53,013 nt of DNA, taken from NCBI RefSeq assembly GCF_001707885.1, contig NZ_MASS01000028.1:1-53013 (forward strand), given 5' to 3'. The stretch comes from Desulfosporosinus cupriresistens (lineage in GTDB: Bacteria; Bacillota; Desulfitobacteriia; Desulfitobacteriales; Desulfitobacteriaceae). The notes beneath the pieces are model-generated. The model searched no databases. It was given only the letters and a program-made list of their open reading frames with translations, and was not told where the DNA came from. Position numbers and translations under genes: made by a program. Shown piece after piece: positions 23,756 to 32,174 of the stretch (position 1 is the stretch's first letter; each line of letters begins with the position of its first letter).

Positions 23756-26620
23756 ATGTCTTATTTGAATAAAGTACTGGTAATCTTACTAGCAACGATC
23801 TTCACCCTCACAACAATCACCGGCACAGCGGTAGCCCAACCGAAGACTCTTTATGAGACTGGATCTAAACATACCATCACAGATGGAGCAACTCTGGAAC
23901 ATATTTCACGGTTCACAGCAGACGGTTGGTTAAATATCAATGTTTTACGTATTGATACCACGAATCCTAATATCAAAATTGATGCTCTGGCTAATAGCCA
24001 GACCACGGATCAACTTTCTACAGTACTTACCTTAGCCGAGGAAAATGATGCGCTAGCTGCCGTGAACGCCAGCTTCTTCAATCCGATGGATGGAGCTACC
24101 GGATATCCTGACGGACCCATTGTACGAGCAGGAGACCTCTTAGCAACATCTGGCTGGTACAATCAAAACAAAGATGAAATGGCTTCGTTCTCGCTCGATA
24201 ATGCCGGTCACATGCTCTTTAACTACTGGAAAAACGCCCTTACCCTGACAGGACTCAACGATGCTTCATTTGCTGTGTCTCAATACAATCAACCTAGCCG
24301 TCAGCAATATAATGATATTACCGTGTTGGATAATAAATGGGGACCTACCACCCTCGGAGCCTCGGAAAAGTATCCTGATTTGGTGGAAATCCTTGTTTCC
24401 CAGGGACGGGTGATAGAAATTCGACAAGCTTTGCCTGCCGCAACTATACCTGCCAAAGGTTATGTTGTGATTTCCCGGGGAGAACAAGCTGGCAAACTTC
24501 TAGAAAGCTTCAGGACGGGAGATCCGGCAAAATTCACAGTTACCTCCAACCCAAACTGGTCCGATCTGCAAATGTCGGTAACCGGGTCCTCCATCCTGGT
24601 CAAGGACGGTCAGATTCCTGAGACTTTTTCTTTTAGCACTGACAGTATTAATAACAACAACCCTCGAACCTTGGTCGGAAGCTCTAAGGATGGAAAACAA
24701 CTGATTCTGGTCACGGTGGATGGTAGACAGGATAACAGTGTCGGTCTCACTCAGACCGAGTCCGCTCAACTCATGCAGGAATTGGGTGCCTACAATGCCT
24801 TGAATTTAGATGGTGGCGGATCTACTACCATGGTAGCTAGAAAGTTGGGAACTTCTAACTTAGATATTGTCAATATACCTTCTGACGGTTCTTTACGTTC
24901 TGTTGCGAATGGTATCGGAATTTTTTCTCAAGCCTCTCCTGGTTCGCTGGCGAAGCTGATCTTAGAGACTGAGGACCCTAATGTTTTTGTTCATACTTCG
25001 AGAAAATATACACTTAGGGGAGTGGACAGTTTTTCTAACCCTGTAGAGGTTAATCCTCGGCAGATAGAATGGAGTGTGAGCGGAATTGAAGGAAGATTTA
25101 TAGATAATCAGTTTCGGCCTACTTCAGTAGGCAAGGGTAAGATAATTACCAAGGTTGGAAAATTAACAGCAGAGTTGGATATCCGTTCTTTAAGTGCTCC
25201 CGTCAAACTTAGACTAAGTTCAGATAAGTTAGAGATACCTGTTGGACAGAGCCAAACCCTTCAGGCAACTGGCTACGACCAACAGGGTTTCCAAGCGAAA
25301 ATTGAGCCGGAGGATGTTCAGTGGGCCGCAAGCGGGGGAATTAAAGATTTTCAAGAGGGGACCATTAAAGCCGCTACTGTTGGCGCAGGATATATCGAGG
25401 CGGGGGTTGGGTACGTCCGTGCCTATACTGCTGTATCGATCTATGCAGATTCTACCGATGCAATATATTCCTTTGAAGACGACCATGCTTTCTTCCAAGC
25501 TAACCCGCAGATAGCCCAAGGTATTTTTCAGCTTTCTACAGATCAGGTTCACGGAGGAAATACTTCAGGGCAATTAGTCTATGACTTTGTTGACGATAAT
25601 AGTTCAGGTGAAGCTTCGTTGGTTTTCACGGGAGCAGGGCTTTCGCTTGATTCTGACACTTCCGGCTTAGCCGTTTGGCTTTACAATACTCATGAAAATT
25701 CAAATCGGGTCCTCGGTGAAGTCTTGGATGACACAGGAGAAAAACATCAGTTGGAAATTGCTCCAAAATTAGATTGGATAGGTTGGAAGAGAATAGAGGT
25801 TTCCCTGGAAGAGATCAAGAAACCAACCAATCTTAGGAGACTCTATGTGCAAAATAGTGATCCTGTTGAGGGCTCGGGAAAGATTTATTTTGATGACCTT
25901 ACGGCAAAGGTTGTAAATCATCCGGTCATTGACCAAAGTGAAATACCTCAGGATTCACTCCTCCAAGATGACGCCAATAGGACAACAGAGTTTGTTTCAG
26001 GTCCTGATAATTTTAAGTTCTCTGTTTTTGGTAGTAGGCAGGAAAGCTATAATACTCTGGAAGAGCAATTGTTGAACGAAATGACAAGCTATATTAATGA
26101 AAATTTGGACATGGCGGTTTATACCGGAAGCCACGCTGCATCCGCTGTCAGAGATATGAAAAAACCTGCTCTAATAACTGAGACCGAATATAAAGCCTAT
26201 AACTATAAGAACTGTAACTTCATTCAGTTGGATATCAGCAAAGGTGGACTTCGGAGAAGTGACCCTGAACAATGGCTATGGTTGTTTAAGGAGTTGGACA
26301 ACCTGACTGGCAGTAATGCTTTTATCGTCATGTCAGATGCTCCGGCTACTTTTATTAATACTAAAGAGGGTGAGCTGCTCAAGGACACCTTGGCCGAATA
26401 TCGAGAGAAAAGCGGAAAAAATGTCTGGGTCTTGTTTCAGGGAGATGTAAATCAAAGTGAACTGGATAGGGGAGTTCGGTATATTTCTTGTGCTGGTTTT
26501 AGTAGCTCTGATTTTTCTCCGGAAAAACCGACTGCAGCAAAATATCTTGAGGTGACGGTAATGGGTAATGATATTACCTATGAATTAAAAGATCTTTTGA
26601 AAGAGAGTACATCCCAATAG
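23756..26620 (+). CDS. Secreted phosphodiester glycosidase (NAGPA/DUF2233) domain protein
   Basis: The protein has about 954 residues. ATG 23756 follows AAGGAGG by seven bases, and the frame is open a little further upstream. A signal peptide (about 1-28, ending VAQ) precedes a phosphodiester glycosidase domain (about 30-395). That domain has VNASFFNPMDGATGYPDGPI, LVTVDGRQDNSVGLTQTESA and NALNLDGGGSTTMV. Bacterial Ig-like segments (about 400-560) and a carbohydrate-binding-like beta module (about 570-730) follow. A C-terminal region (about 750-950) resembles metallophosphoesterase-associated domains. It is likely cell-wall or exopolysaccharide related. A smaller paralogue lies at 29.2 kb. Confidence 0.82.
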   Translation: MSYLNKVLVILLATIFTLTTITGTAVAQPKTLYETGSKHTITDGATLEHISRFTADGWLNINVLRIDTTNPNIKIDALANSQTTDQLSTVLTLAEENDALAAVNASFFNPMDGATGYPDGPIVRAGDLLATSGWYNQNKDEMASFSLDNAGHMLFNYWKNALTLTGLNDASFAVSQYNQPSRQQYNDITVLDNKWGPTTLGASEKYPDLVEILVSQGRVIEIRQALPAATIPAKGYVVISRGEQAGKLLESFRTGDPAKFTVTSNPNWSDLQMSVTGSSILVKDGQIPETFSFSTDSINNNNPRTLVGSSKDGKQLILVTVDGRQDNSVGLTQTESAQLMQELGAYNALNLDGGGSTTMVARKLGTSNLDIVNIPSDGSLRSVANGIGIFSQASPGSLAKLILETEDPNVFVHTSRKYTLRGVDSFSNPVEVNPRQIEWSVSGIEGRFIDNQFRPTSVGKGKIITKVGKLTAELDIRSLSAPVKLRLSSDKLEIPVGQSQTLQATGYDQQGFQAKIEPEDVQWAASGGIKDFQEGTIKAATVGAGYIEAGVGYVRAYTAVSIYADSTDAIYSFEDDHAFFQANPQIAQGIFQLSTDQVHGGNTSGQLVYDFVDDNSSGEASLVFTGAGLSLDSDTSGLAVWLYNTHENSNRVLGEVLDDTGEKHQLEIAPKLDWIGWKRIEVSLEEIKKPTNLRRLYVQNSDPVEGSGKIYFDDLTAKVVNHPVIDQSEIPQDSLLQDDANRTTEFVSGPDNFKFSVFGSRQESYNTLEEQLLNEMTSYINENLDMAVYTGSHAASAVRDMKKPALITETEYKAYNYKNCNFIQLDISKGGLRRSDPEQWLWLFKELDNLTGSNAFIVMSDAPATFINTKEGELLKDTLAEYREKSGKNVWVLFQGDVNQSELDRGVRYISCAGFSSSDFSPEKPTAAKYLEVTVMGNDITYELKDLLKESTSQ

Positions 26621-26675
26621 GGCTTGGTGATTATACCTACGTAAGGAATGAATCATCGGTCCTTAGTCAATCATG

Positions 26676-26718
26676 AACTGTCGGTCTAGGGTGTAAGTTG
26701 CCCTAATCGGCAGTTTTT
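26676..26718 (+). terminator. Hairpin terminator
   Basis: AACTG with TAGGG pairs imperfectly with CCCTA and CAGTT, followed by TTTTT. It ends the glycosidase transcript. Confidence 0.55.
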
Positions 26719-26762
26719 GCATATGTGGCTACAATGTTATTGGGTATAAATACTGAATAACC

Positions 26763-26792
26763 AAAAAAACCCGCACTAAAGCGGGTTTTTTT
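26763..26792. terminator. Bidirectional intrinsic terminator
   Basis: Seven A, CCCGC, a six-base loop, GCGGG and seven T form a perfect stem usable on either strand. Confidence 0.85.
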
Positions 26793-26890
26793 AGTTCTAG
26801 AAGCTGATGTGACCGGTGATGTGACAAGTCGCTTTTGATTTCTGCGCAGTAGATCGAGGTAATTTAATAGCTGATCACTTGCGCTAAGTA

Positions 26891-26956
26891 TTGACATGGC
26901 TTCTGGGAATGGCTATAATTCATCTAGTGATTTACTAATTTACTAAACTAGTAAAT
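26891..26956 (+). promoter_or_regulatory. Consensus sigma-A promoter with adjacent operator
   Basis: TTGACA (26891-26896) and TATAAT (26914-26919) are both perfect with a 17-base spacer. ATTTACTA occurs at 26930-26937 and 26938-26945. The inverted copy TAGTAAAT lies at 26949-26956, giving a palindrome with a three-base centre. A repressor on this site would shut off a very strong promoter. Confidence 0.8.
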
Positions 26957-26975
26957 ATTCAAGGGGGATTTATTA

Positions 26976-27455
26976 ATGAAAATACCAACTACTTTAAAGC
27001 ACAAACCGGTTATCATTTCTGAAAACTATGAAAACATTGATGGCCGGAAGGCTTACAGTACGGATACTAAGGGTCTTTCTTTGGGGCTCGCCCAGTGGAA
27101 TGATCGAGGGAAACTGGATATTTCCGCAAAAGTATGGCGTTACACCGGAGAAAAATGGTCCCGTCAATCAGAAGAGTTGCCTATGCACCGTGTTCTCGAT
27201 CTTGCTATTTTGATTTGCAGAAGCACCCTATATTTTCAGGACGCCTATCGATTCCCGAAATTGTATGATCCTGATAACACAATGATTGACCGGATTGGGC
27301 TGCAAGGGGATGCCATGAGCGTTTCTGTGTGTTCAGAAAATCCCATGATTGATGATGATATTAAGTTATTTTCTCAGGCTCTTAGTGATGATGGCGAAAT
27401 GATTGGAGAACGACTTCGCGTATTAGCCCGTCTCTTAAAAGAGATGGGGTATTAG
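26976..27455 (+). CDS. DUF6530-like protein
   Basis: The protein has 159 residues and is preceded by AAGGGGG. It is a soluble protein with no signal peptide or membrane segment. The pattern (HKPVIISENYENIDGRKAYS near the start, KVWRYTGEKWSRQSEELPMH, then DLAILI and ARLLKEMGY at the end) resembles the uncharacterised DUF6530 family. The function is unknown. It is the first gene behind a consensus promoter with a palindromic operator, and a GIY-YIG protein gene follows 33 bases later, so the two probably form an operon. No motif indicates an enzyme. Confidence 0.7.
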   Translation: MKIPTTLKHKPVIISENYENIDGRKAYSTDTKGLSLGLAQWNDRGKLDISAKVWRYTGEKWSRQSEELPMHRVLDLAILICRSTLYFQDAYRFPKLYDPDNTMIDRIGLQGDAMSVSVCSENPMIDDDIKLFSQALSDDGEMIGERLRVLARLLKEMGY

Positions 27456-27488
27456 AATTCTTTGGAAAGGTGAAATGGAGAGGAAACG

Positions 27489-27848
27489 ATGGACAAGAAA
27501 AGCCGCAAGGAACTGCTGCAGGAATACAAGCAGCTTAAGAGCTACATGGGTGTAATCCAAATAACAAACAATACCAACGGAAAAATATACGTAGCCGCCT
27601 ATCCCAACCTGAAAAACAAATGGTTGACCATAGAGAGTCAGCTAGTTATGGGTACGCATGCAAATTCTCAGTTGCAAAAGGACTGGAAGGAGCTAGGACC
27701 TGAACTCTTCACCTACGTGGTGCTTGAGGAAAAAGAAACCGGCGAAGTTACCGACATGCGCTGGGAGCTTAAGCAAATAGTAAAACCGTGGCTGGAGAAG
27801 TTGCAGCCGTACGGAGACAGAGGATATAATAAGCCGCCAGAGAAATAA
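27489..27848 (+). CDS. GIY-YIG nuclease-like protein
   Basis: The protein has 119 residues. The segment MGVIQITNNTNGKIYVAAYP corresponds to the GIY-YIG core of small Firmicute proteins (GxYxIxNxxNGKIxxG), followed by SQLVMGTHANSQLQKDWKEL and a Glu-bearing helix. The canonical G-I-Y and Y-I-G triads are altered to GVI and YVA, so catalytic activity is doubtful. It lies directly after the DUF6530-like gene. A large palindrome follows and probably ends or regulates the transcript. Confidence 0.72.
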   Translation: MDKKSRKELLQEYKQLKSYMGVIQITNNTNGKIYVAAYPNLKNKWLTIESQLVMGTHANSQLQKDWKELGPELFTYVVLEEKETGEVTDMRWELKQIVKPWLEKLQPYGDRGYNKPPEK

Positions 27849-27853
27849 CCAAT

Positions 27854-27947
27854 GCGATATTGATATTATATTGCACAAATACTATTATAATAGTGCACAA
27901 TATTATTTTGTAGTGCACTATTATAATAGTATTTGTGTATATATCGC
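27854..27947. repeat. Large nested inverted repeat
   Basis: Two perfect 25-base arms (27874-27898 and 27913-27937) surround a 14-base loop. An outer GCGATAT (27854-27860) pairs with ATATCGC (27941-27947). Each arm itself contains the palindrome ACTATTATAATAGT, so one large or two small hairpins can form. It may be a terminator, a MITE relic or a regulatory site. Confidence 0.75.
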
Positions 27948-27968
27948 GAAAAATGGGGGCAATAATCT

Positions 27969-28165
27969 ATGTTGAATATAGCATTTAAATCTATGTTCGT
28001 GCTCACGAGCTTTTCTATATTTCTAGCCTTCGTCGGATTTGTGTCGACCTGTTGTTGGTCATTATTTGGCTCTTTGTTTCAAAATTCCTCTCCAGGAATG
28101 GTAAGGTTTCCAATATTGTTATGGCCTTGTTGCTTGTCTATTGTGGAGTGTCCTTGTTCCTTTAA
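27969..28165 (+). pseudogene. Possible frameshifted small membrane protein
   Basis: From ATG 27969 a hydrophobic stretch (MFVLTSFSIFLAFVGFV) is read. Around 28043 a second frame takes over with VDLLLVIIWLFVSKFLSRNG and NIVMALLLVYCGVSLFL, ending at TAA 28163-28165. Together they look like a two-helix membrane protein of about 65 residues split by a frameshift. In the first frame the later part is Cys/Trp-rich and unconvincing. Confidence 0.35.
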
Positions 28166-28209
28166 TAATGCCACTATACAAAGCACGCTGTGACTAGCCC
28201 TAACATAAA

Positions 28210-28962
28210 ATGTGTCAAGAGATGATTTATGTGGGGAGAATGAACAAGGTGGGCAGTATTTGTTTATTGAAATCAAAGTTATTCTCTGACAAGAACATGA
28301 ACCCTTATTTGTCAGGGGGAGGTTCTCAGATCACCCAACTTAAGGAATCTTATCCAAATACCCATTTGGAGATTCCTTCAATATCCTCAAGGGCTTCTAT
28401 TTTCGAAAAAAGCATTTTAGAGAACGCATACCTACTTCTTCCAGCTGTGTTTGGCATCGGAATTGCTTATCTTATCAGTTTGAAATCAGAGTTTGAGCAA
28501 ACAGTGTACAACAATCCTCCAAACTCAATTGAACAGGGAACAGTTAAGGACTTTCCGAATGGTTACACAAACAGTGCAGCGAAATTAATTACACTCTCCT
28601 ATGTTTTTGTTTCTGTAATCGGGATTGCAATGTTTATATACCGAAGTATAATGGGGGATCACAACAAAAATCCTATTAATCGGTTGTTGCCCATTGGGAT
28701 CGGATTGTTATTAGCGACTTTTTTGTTTGCTTCAGTCAACCTAGCTTTGTTTGTTGTATTTCCAAGCAGTTTTACAGATCACATAGGGAAACGTTGGGTT
28801 GATAAGGCAATTGCATTCATTTATTACAGTGCCTTGGGCTTAACCACGGGGGCTGTGGGCGATATTCTGCCAACTGAAAACACGACTCGGATACTATTGG
28901 CTATGGAAGGTATGATTAATCTTGTAATTTTTAGCTTATTGATTGCGTCCTTATTTGGGTAA
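28210..28962 (+). CDS. Ion-channel-like membrane protein
   Basis: The frame gives up to 250 residues, but no ribosome site marks the start. Methionines at 28240 and 28297 are alternatives. Three hydrophobic segments (about 75-90, 125-145, 160-185) are followed by a pore-loop-like segment and a last helix. These read FIYYSALGLTTGAVGDILPT and then MINLVIFSLLIASLF. The layout matches Ion_trans_2 potassium channels, where the filter reads TTxGYGD, but here it is TTGAVGD. Selectivity for potassium is therefore doubtful. It stands alone between the palindrome at 27.9 kb and the second glycosidase-domain gene. Confidence 0.6.
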   Translation: MCQEMIYVGRMNKVGSICLLKSKLFSDKNMNPYLSGGGSQITQLKESYPNTHLEIPSISSRASIFEKSILENAYLLLPAVFGIGIAYLISLKSEFEQTVYNNPPNSIEQGTVKDFPNGYTNSAAKLITLSYVFVSVIGIAMFIYRSIMGDHNKNPINRLLPIGIGLLLATFLFASVNLALFVVFPSSFTDHIGKRWVDKAIAFIYYSALGLTTGAVGDILPTENTTRILLAMEGMINLVIFSLLIASLFG

Positions 28963-29063
28963 AGTTAGGTAAGGAATTGCAATCGTTAGGCTGTAATTCT
29001 TTATTTCAGAGATATCTTGGCCAGTAGGCTATATAGGTTGAGCGGTTTTACTCAAATGCCCTA

Positions 29064-29120
29064 GATGTTCCTGAAACATCCTAAAAATTGGTTGAACATT
29101 ATTAATAAATATGGTATAGA
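29064..29120 (+). promoter_or_regulatory. Promoter with upstream inverted repeat
   Basis: GATGTT-N5-AACATC (29064-29080) is a perfect inverted repeat. TTGAAC (29092-29097), 17 bases and TATAGA (29115-29120) form a promoter for the glycosidase-domain gene at 29169. Confidence 0.5.
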
Positions 29121-29168
29121 ATAAAGATATTTAATGAATGATGTTTATTCCTAGGGAATGGAGGCAAA

Positions 29169-30215
29169 ATGAGTAATACAGGGATACCTAGGTCCTCAAA
29201 CCCAATAATGCAGTCGAGACTTGATAGAAATCCAGCAGGGATTTATTATTATAGCCGCAAGAGGAAAAGGTTAAAGCAGGTATTGACAGGGATGCTTAGT
29301 CTTTTACTAATTTTTAGCTTGTGCTTTTTAGGGTTTTTGTTTGTACCTTTTCAACCTTTTGAGAAGCTGCGTGAGTTGTGGGTGACTAGCGCAATGACGA
29401 CGATGAGTCATCAATATTTAGCAACGTACTTGTTCAGCGAAGCAGAGATTAAAAAAATTATGGATAATGACAAGGCCACGGATCTAGGCAATTCAGACCC
29501 ATCAAATATTAAGATGCTCGGGACCAGTAAGAACACTGGATCGGAACTCATTGATATCAGTCAAAAGGGCTTTAAAGGATATCTGCTTAAAATTAAGGAT
29601 CCTGGACGTGTTAAAGTGGCAGCAACGCGTTATCTCGGCAAGATTGGAGAAAAGGCTGAGGATATTGCCAAGGAGAACGGAGCAAGTGCAGTTATTAATG
29701 GAGGGGTGTTCGATGACCCCAAGGGTAATGGCAACGGCGGTCAACCTCTGGGTATCCTCATCTCGGGCGGTCATATTCTCTACAAAGATCCAATCCATAC
29801 CTTCGATATCATTGGATTAAATAAGGACAATGTTTTGGTGCTTGGTCATTATACTTTGGACCAAATCAAACAGATGGGCATCAGGGATGCCGTCACCTTC
29901 AGTCCTTTCCTTGTCGTCGACGGTAAACCTGCGATCACCCACGGAGATGGGGGGTGGGGTATTGCCCCTCGGACGGCGATAGGACAAACGAGGGATGGCA
30001 GTATTTTGATGCTGGTTATTGATGGACGTCAGATCGGGTCCCTAGGTGCAACTCTTAAAGATGTACAGGATGTAATGCTCGAATATGGTGCCTATAATGT
30101 TGCGAATCTTGACGGCGGTGCTTCCTCGGTTCTTTACTACAATGGTAAGATCGTCAATCATCCATCGAGTCAATATGGTGAACGCTATGCGCCGTCATTT
30201 TTTATTGTGAAATAA
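29169..30215 (+). CDS. Membrane-anchored phosphodiester glycosidase (NAGPA/DUF2233) domain protein
   Basis: The protein has 348 residues and its ATG follows GGAGG by five bases. A basic N-terminus (about 1-37) precedes a single membrane helix (about 38-60) and a short linker. The phosphodiester glycosidase domain (about 120-348) has GASAVINGGVFDDPKGNGNG, ILMLVIDGRQIGSLGATLKD and NVANLDGGASSVLYYNGKIV. It shares the VIDGRQ and NLDGG motifs with the 954-residue protein at 23.8 kb. Anchored this way it should act outside the membrane on wall polymers or exopolysaccharide. Proteins of this kind are common in Clostridia. Confidence 0.87.
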   Translation: MSNTGIPRSSNPIMQSRLDRNPAGIYYYSRKRKRLKQVLTGMLSLLLIFSLCFLGFLFVPFQPFEKLRELWVTSAMTTMSHQYLATYLFSEAEIKKIMDNDKATDLGNSDPSNIKMLGTSKNTGSELIDISQKGFKGYLLKIKDPGRVKVAATRYLGKIGEKAEDIAKENGASAVINGGVFDDPKGNGNGGQPLGILISGGHILYKDPIHTFDIIGLNKDNVLVLGHYTLDQIKQMGIRDAVTFSPFLVVDGKPAITHGDGGWGIAPRTAIGQTRDGSILMLVIDGRQIGSLGATLKDVQDVMLEYGAYNVANLDGGASSVLYYNGKIVNHPSSQYGERYAPSFFIVK

Positions 30216-30238
30216 GTTTGAAAGTCATAATTGTTTTC

Positions 30239-30278
30239 ACGTTGGTTTGGAGTACCCTCCTCCTTACCAACGTTTTTT
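30239..30278 (+). terminator. Intrinsic terminator
   Basis: ACGTTGGT pairs with ACCAACGT, with an inner GGAG/CTCC part, followed by six T. Confidence 0.85.
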
Positions 30279-30321
30279 GGTTGGCACGTTTTCTATAGAT
30301 TTACTTGCTTCATATAAAGAG

Positions 30322-30465
30322 CTAACTCTGTCCGGCAATTAAATCCAACTTTTCTAATACTCTTGTAACATAGTTCTTTACCGTACCCTCAGTCAAAAAA
30401 AGGGCCTTATTGCTTTTTCCGTCAGCAATAAGTTTTGTTAAATCCATTTCTCTTGGTCTTGTGCT
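30322..30465 (-). pseudogene. Fragment of a LuxR-type HTH (response regulator C-terminus)
   Basis: The minus strand encodes RPREMDLTKLIADGKSNK joined directly to ALFLTEGTVKNYVTRVLEKL. This is the LuxR HTH (LTxREREVLxLIAxGxSNKEIAxxLFLSEGTVKNYVTxILxKL) with about five residues missing in the middle. No receiver domain lies upstream. It may be the other half of the regulator whose linker fragment is at 10552-10677. Confidence 0.6.
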
Positions 30466-30563
30466 AGGTATGCTAAGATTTTCATTGTCTATTCTTTCTA
30501 GGTGACGAGAGCGGTAAACATGCATACCTTATAAATATGGATGCTTTGAAAGCGGTGATAAAA

Positions 30564-31181
30564 GTGAATTTATATCTAGCTTTAGGAGATTCAATCACTA
30601 AAGGCTATGGTGTTCCAAATTCTTTTTCTTTTCCAAGGTTATATGCCGATTTTCTTAGGAGGCATAACCCGGGTCTGCACATGGTTAACCTGGGGATTGA
30701 TGGCCTCACGATCAGTGGACTCCTTGTTTTGTTACAGCGTAATCATGATATTCGACTTTCTGTCTCCCAGGCTTCTCTGATCACCCTCACTATTGGTTCG
30801 AATGATTTACTTCATCTTATTGGAAATCCCAATCAGACTATCAACACAACTCAGTTGCCTATTCTCTTCAATAACATGAGCAAAACCCTGGCGCAAATCG
30901 GGGAAGAAGTTAGGCGGCTCAATCCTATGGCAACAGTTAAAGTGGCGACTCTTTACAATCCCCTGCCAGCGGGACCCTATGCAGTATATATGGCGCTAGC
31001 ACAAGGGGTTATAGACAATGCTAATGCAATGATTATAACTTGGGCGAAACACTATAGATTTAAGGTGATCTATTTAGATCGTGAGTTCAGAGGTAAAGAG
31101 CAGTTGCTTATCAGTCAGGATCACGTGCATCCTAACGCTGTGGGATATCAGGTGATTGCTAAAGCGTTTGCACGTTATTAG
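30564..31181 (+). CDS. SGNH/GDSL-type lipase or esterase
   Basis: The protein has about 205 residues. GTG 30564 with GCGGTGAT upstream is preferred because YLALGDSIT then falls at the usual distance from the N-terminus. ATG 30537 would add nine residues but lacks a ribosome site. The blocks are GDSITKGYG (nucleophile Ser), LTIGSNDLL (block III with Asn) and DHVHPNAVGY (catalytic Asp and His). No signal peptide is obvious, so it may act in the cytoplasm on acyl esters. It is monocistronic, closed by the terminator at 31188-31211. Confidence 0.87.
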   Translation: MNLYLALGDSITKGYGVPNSFSFPRLYADFLRRHNPGLHMVNLGIDGLTISGLLVLLQRNHDIRLSVSQASLITLTIGSNDLLHLIGNPNQTINTTQLPILFNNMSKTLAQIGEEVRRLNPMATVKVATLYNPLPAGPYAVYMALAQGVIDNANAMIITWAKHYRFKVIYLDREFRGKEQLLISQDHVHPNAVGYQVIAKAFARY

Positions 31182-31187
31182 AATAGG

Positions 31188-31211
31188 ACTTGGCGACAGC
31201 CAAGTTTTTTT
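31188..31211 (+). terminator. Intrinsic terminator
   Basis: ACTTGGC and GCCAAGT pair perfectly around GACA, followed by seven T. Confidence 0.92.
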
Positions 31212-31377
31212 ATTCCGCTTGTCATGGAGATAAAAGCAAAAGAACCTTTTGTAAGAAAGGAATTCTCTTGCAAAATGAAAAATATTTAAAGATTGCAATC
31301 GATCGCAAAATGGATAAACTAAGAGTATGGGTTACACTTATTCCTCAAGCCGAGAACTTAACAAAAAAGACTATTGG

Positions 31378-31402
31378 GTGAACCTAATTAGTTATGGTTC
31401 AC
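31378..31402. promoter_or_regulatory. Inverted repeat upstream of the pspA-like gene
   Basis: GTGAACC (31378-31384) and GGTTCAC (31396-31402) are perfect complements. They lie about 10 bases before the ribosome site, as an operator or weak hairpin would. Confidence 0.35.
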
Positions 31403-31427
31403 AGATAACGAAAGGAGACTGGAAACT

Positions 31428-32114
31428 ATGGGCTTGTTTAGCAAAGTAAAAGATCTTCTTCAAGCAAATATTATGGATATAGTGAATAAGTCTGAAGATC
31501 CTGAGAAAATGTTAAATCTCTATGTAGACAGAGCAATGGAGGAAGTTCGCAATTTCCAGGTTCAAGTAAATCGTGCTGTAGCGGATAAGATTCAACTTGA
31601 AGAGCGTATTGCGAGTGCAGTTAAAGAAATTGAACTGCGCAGTGGGCAGGCGATGCTTGCCGTGCAACAGGGTAAGGATGATTTAGCAAGGACTGCTTTG
31701 ACCTATAAGAAACAGGCAGAAGCCAGCAAGCTAGATGACGAGGCTCAGCTTGTAGATCAGACTAAAGCAGTTGACGACCTTCAGGAGAACCTCCGCATTC
31801 TTATGGAGAAATTGGAAAAAGCAAAATTAGAGCGAAATAACTTGGTCATGCGTCAACGCCGTGCACAGACGATGAAAAGTGCTAATGAAGCAATATCAGG
31901 ACTGTCCACACATGATCCCTTGGCAGATATTGATCGTATGAAAGAACGGGTTCAACGCATGGAGGCGGAGGCCAAGGCTTCCCACTCAATGGTAAACACC
32001 AACTCGGTTGAGGATCAATTTGCTGAATTGGAGAAGAACAAAGCGAATTCAGAAGTTGAGGATGAACTGGCTAAACTTAAGGCCGGACTTAAAGAAGGGT
32101 TAGAAAAGGAGTAA
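31428..32114 (+). CDS. PspA/IM30 family membrane stress protein
   Basis: The protein has 228 residues and follows AAAGGAG. It starts MGLFSKVKDLLQANIMDIVN with KSEDPEKMLNLYVDRAMEEV, the PspA signature, and continues as a long helical coiled coil. PspA proteins assemble as ESCRT-III-like polymers on stressed membranes. The next gene, 60 bases on, encodes a TIM44-domain membrane protein, so the two are probably co-transcribed. Confidence 0.92.
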   Translation: MGLFSKVKDLLQANIMDIVNKSEDPEKMLNLYVDRAMEEVRNFQVQVNRAVADKIQLEERIASAVKEIELRSGQAMLAVQQGKDDLARTALTYKKQAEASKLDDEAQLVDQTKAVDDLQENLRILMEKLEKAKLERNNLVMRQRRAQTMKSANEAISGLSTHDPLADIDRMKERVQRMEAEAKASHSMVNTNSVEDQFAELEKNKANSEVEDELAKLKAGLKEGLEKE

Positions 32115-32174
32115 TTCGCCAAGAGGCGTGTGCCAATGTGTTGTTTGTGGACATAAATCGCAAAAAGAGATGGT

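Noticed and set aside
31268..31380. Short plus-strand frame (YLKIAIDRKMDKLRVWVTLI then PQAENLTKKTIG) resembling the N-terminus of DUF342/FapA proteins
   Set aside because: Only about 37 residues, TTG start, and no remainder of the domain. The likeness is weak, so not listed as a gene; it may be a stub.
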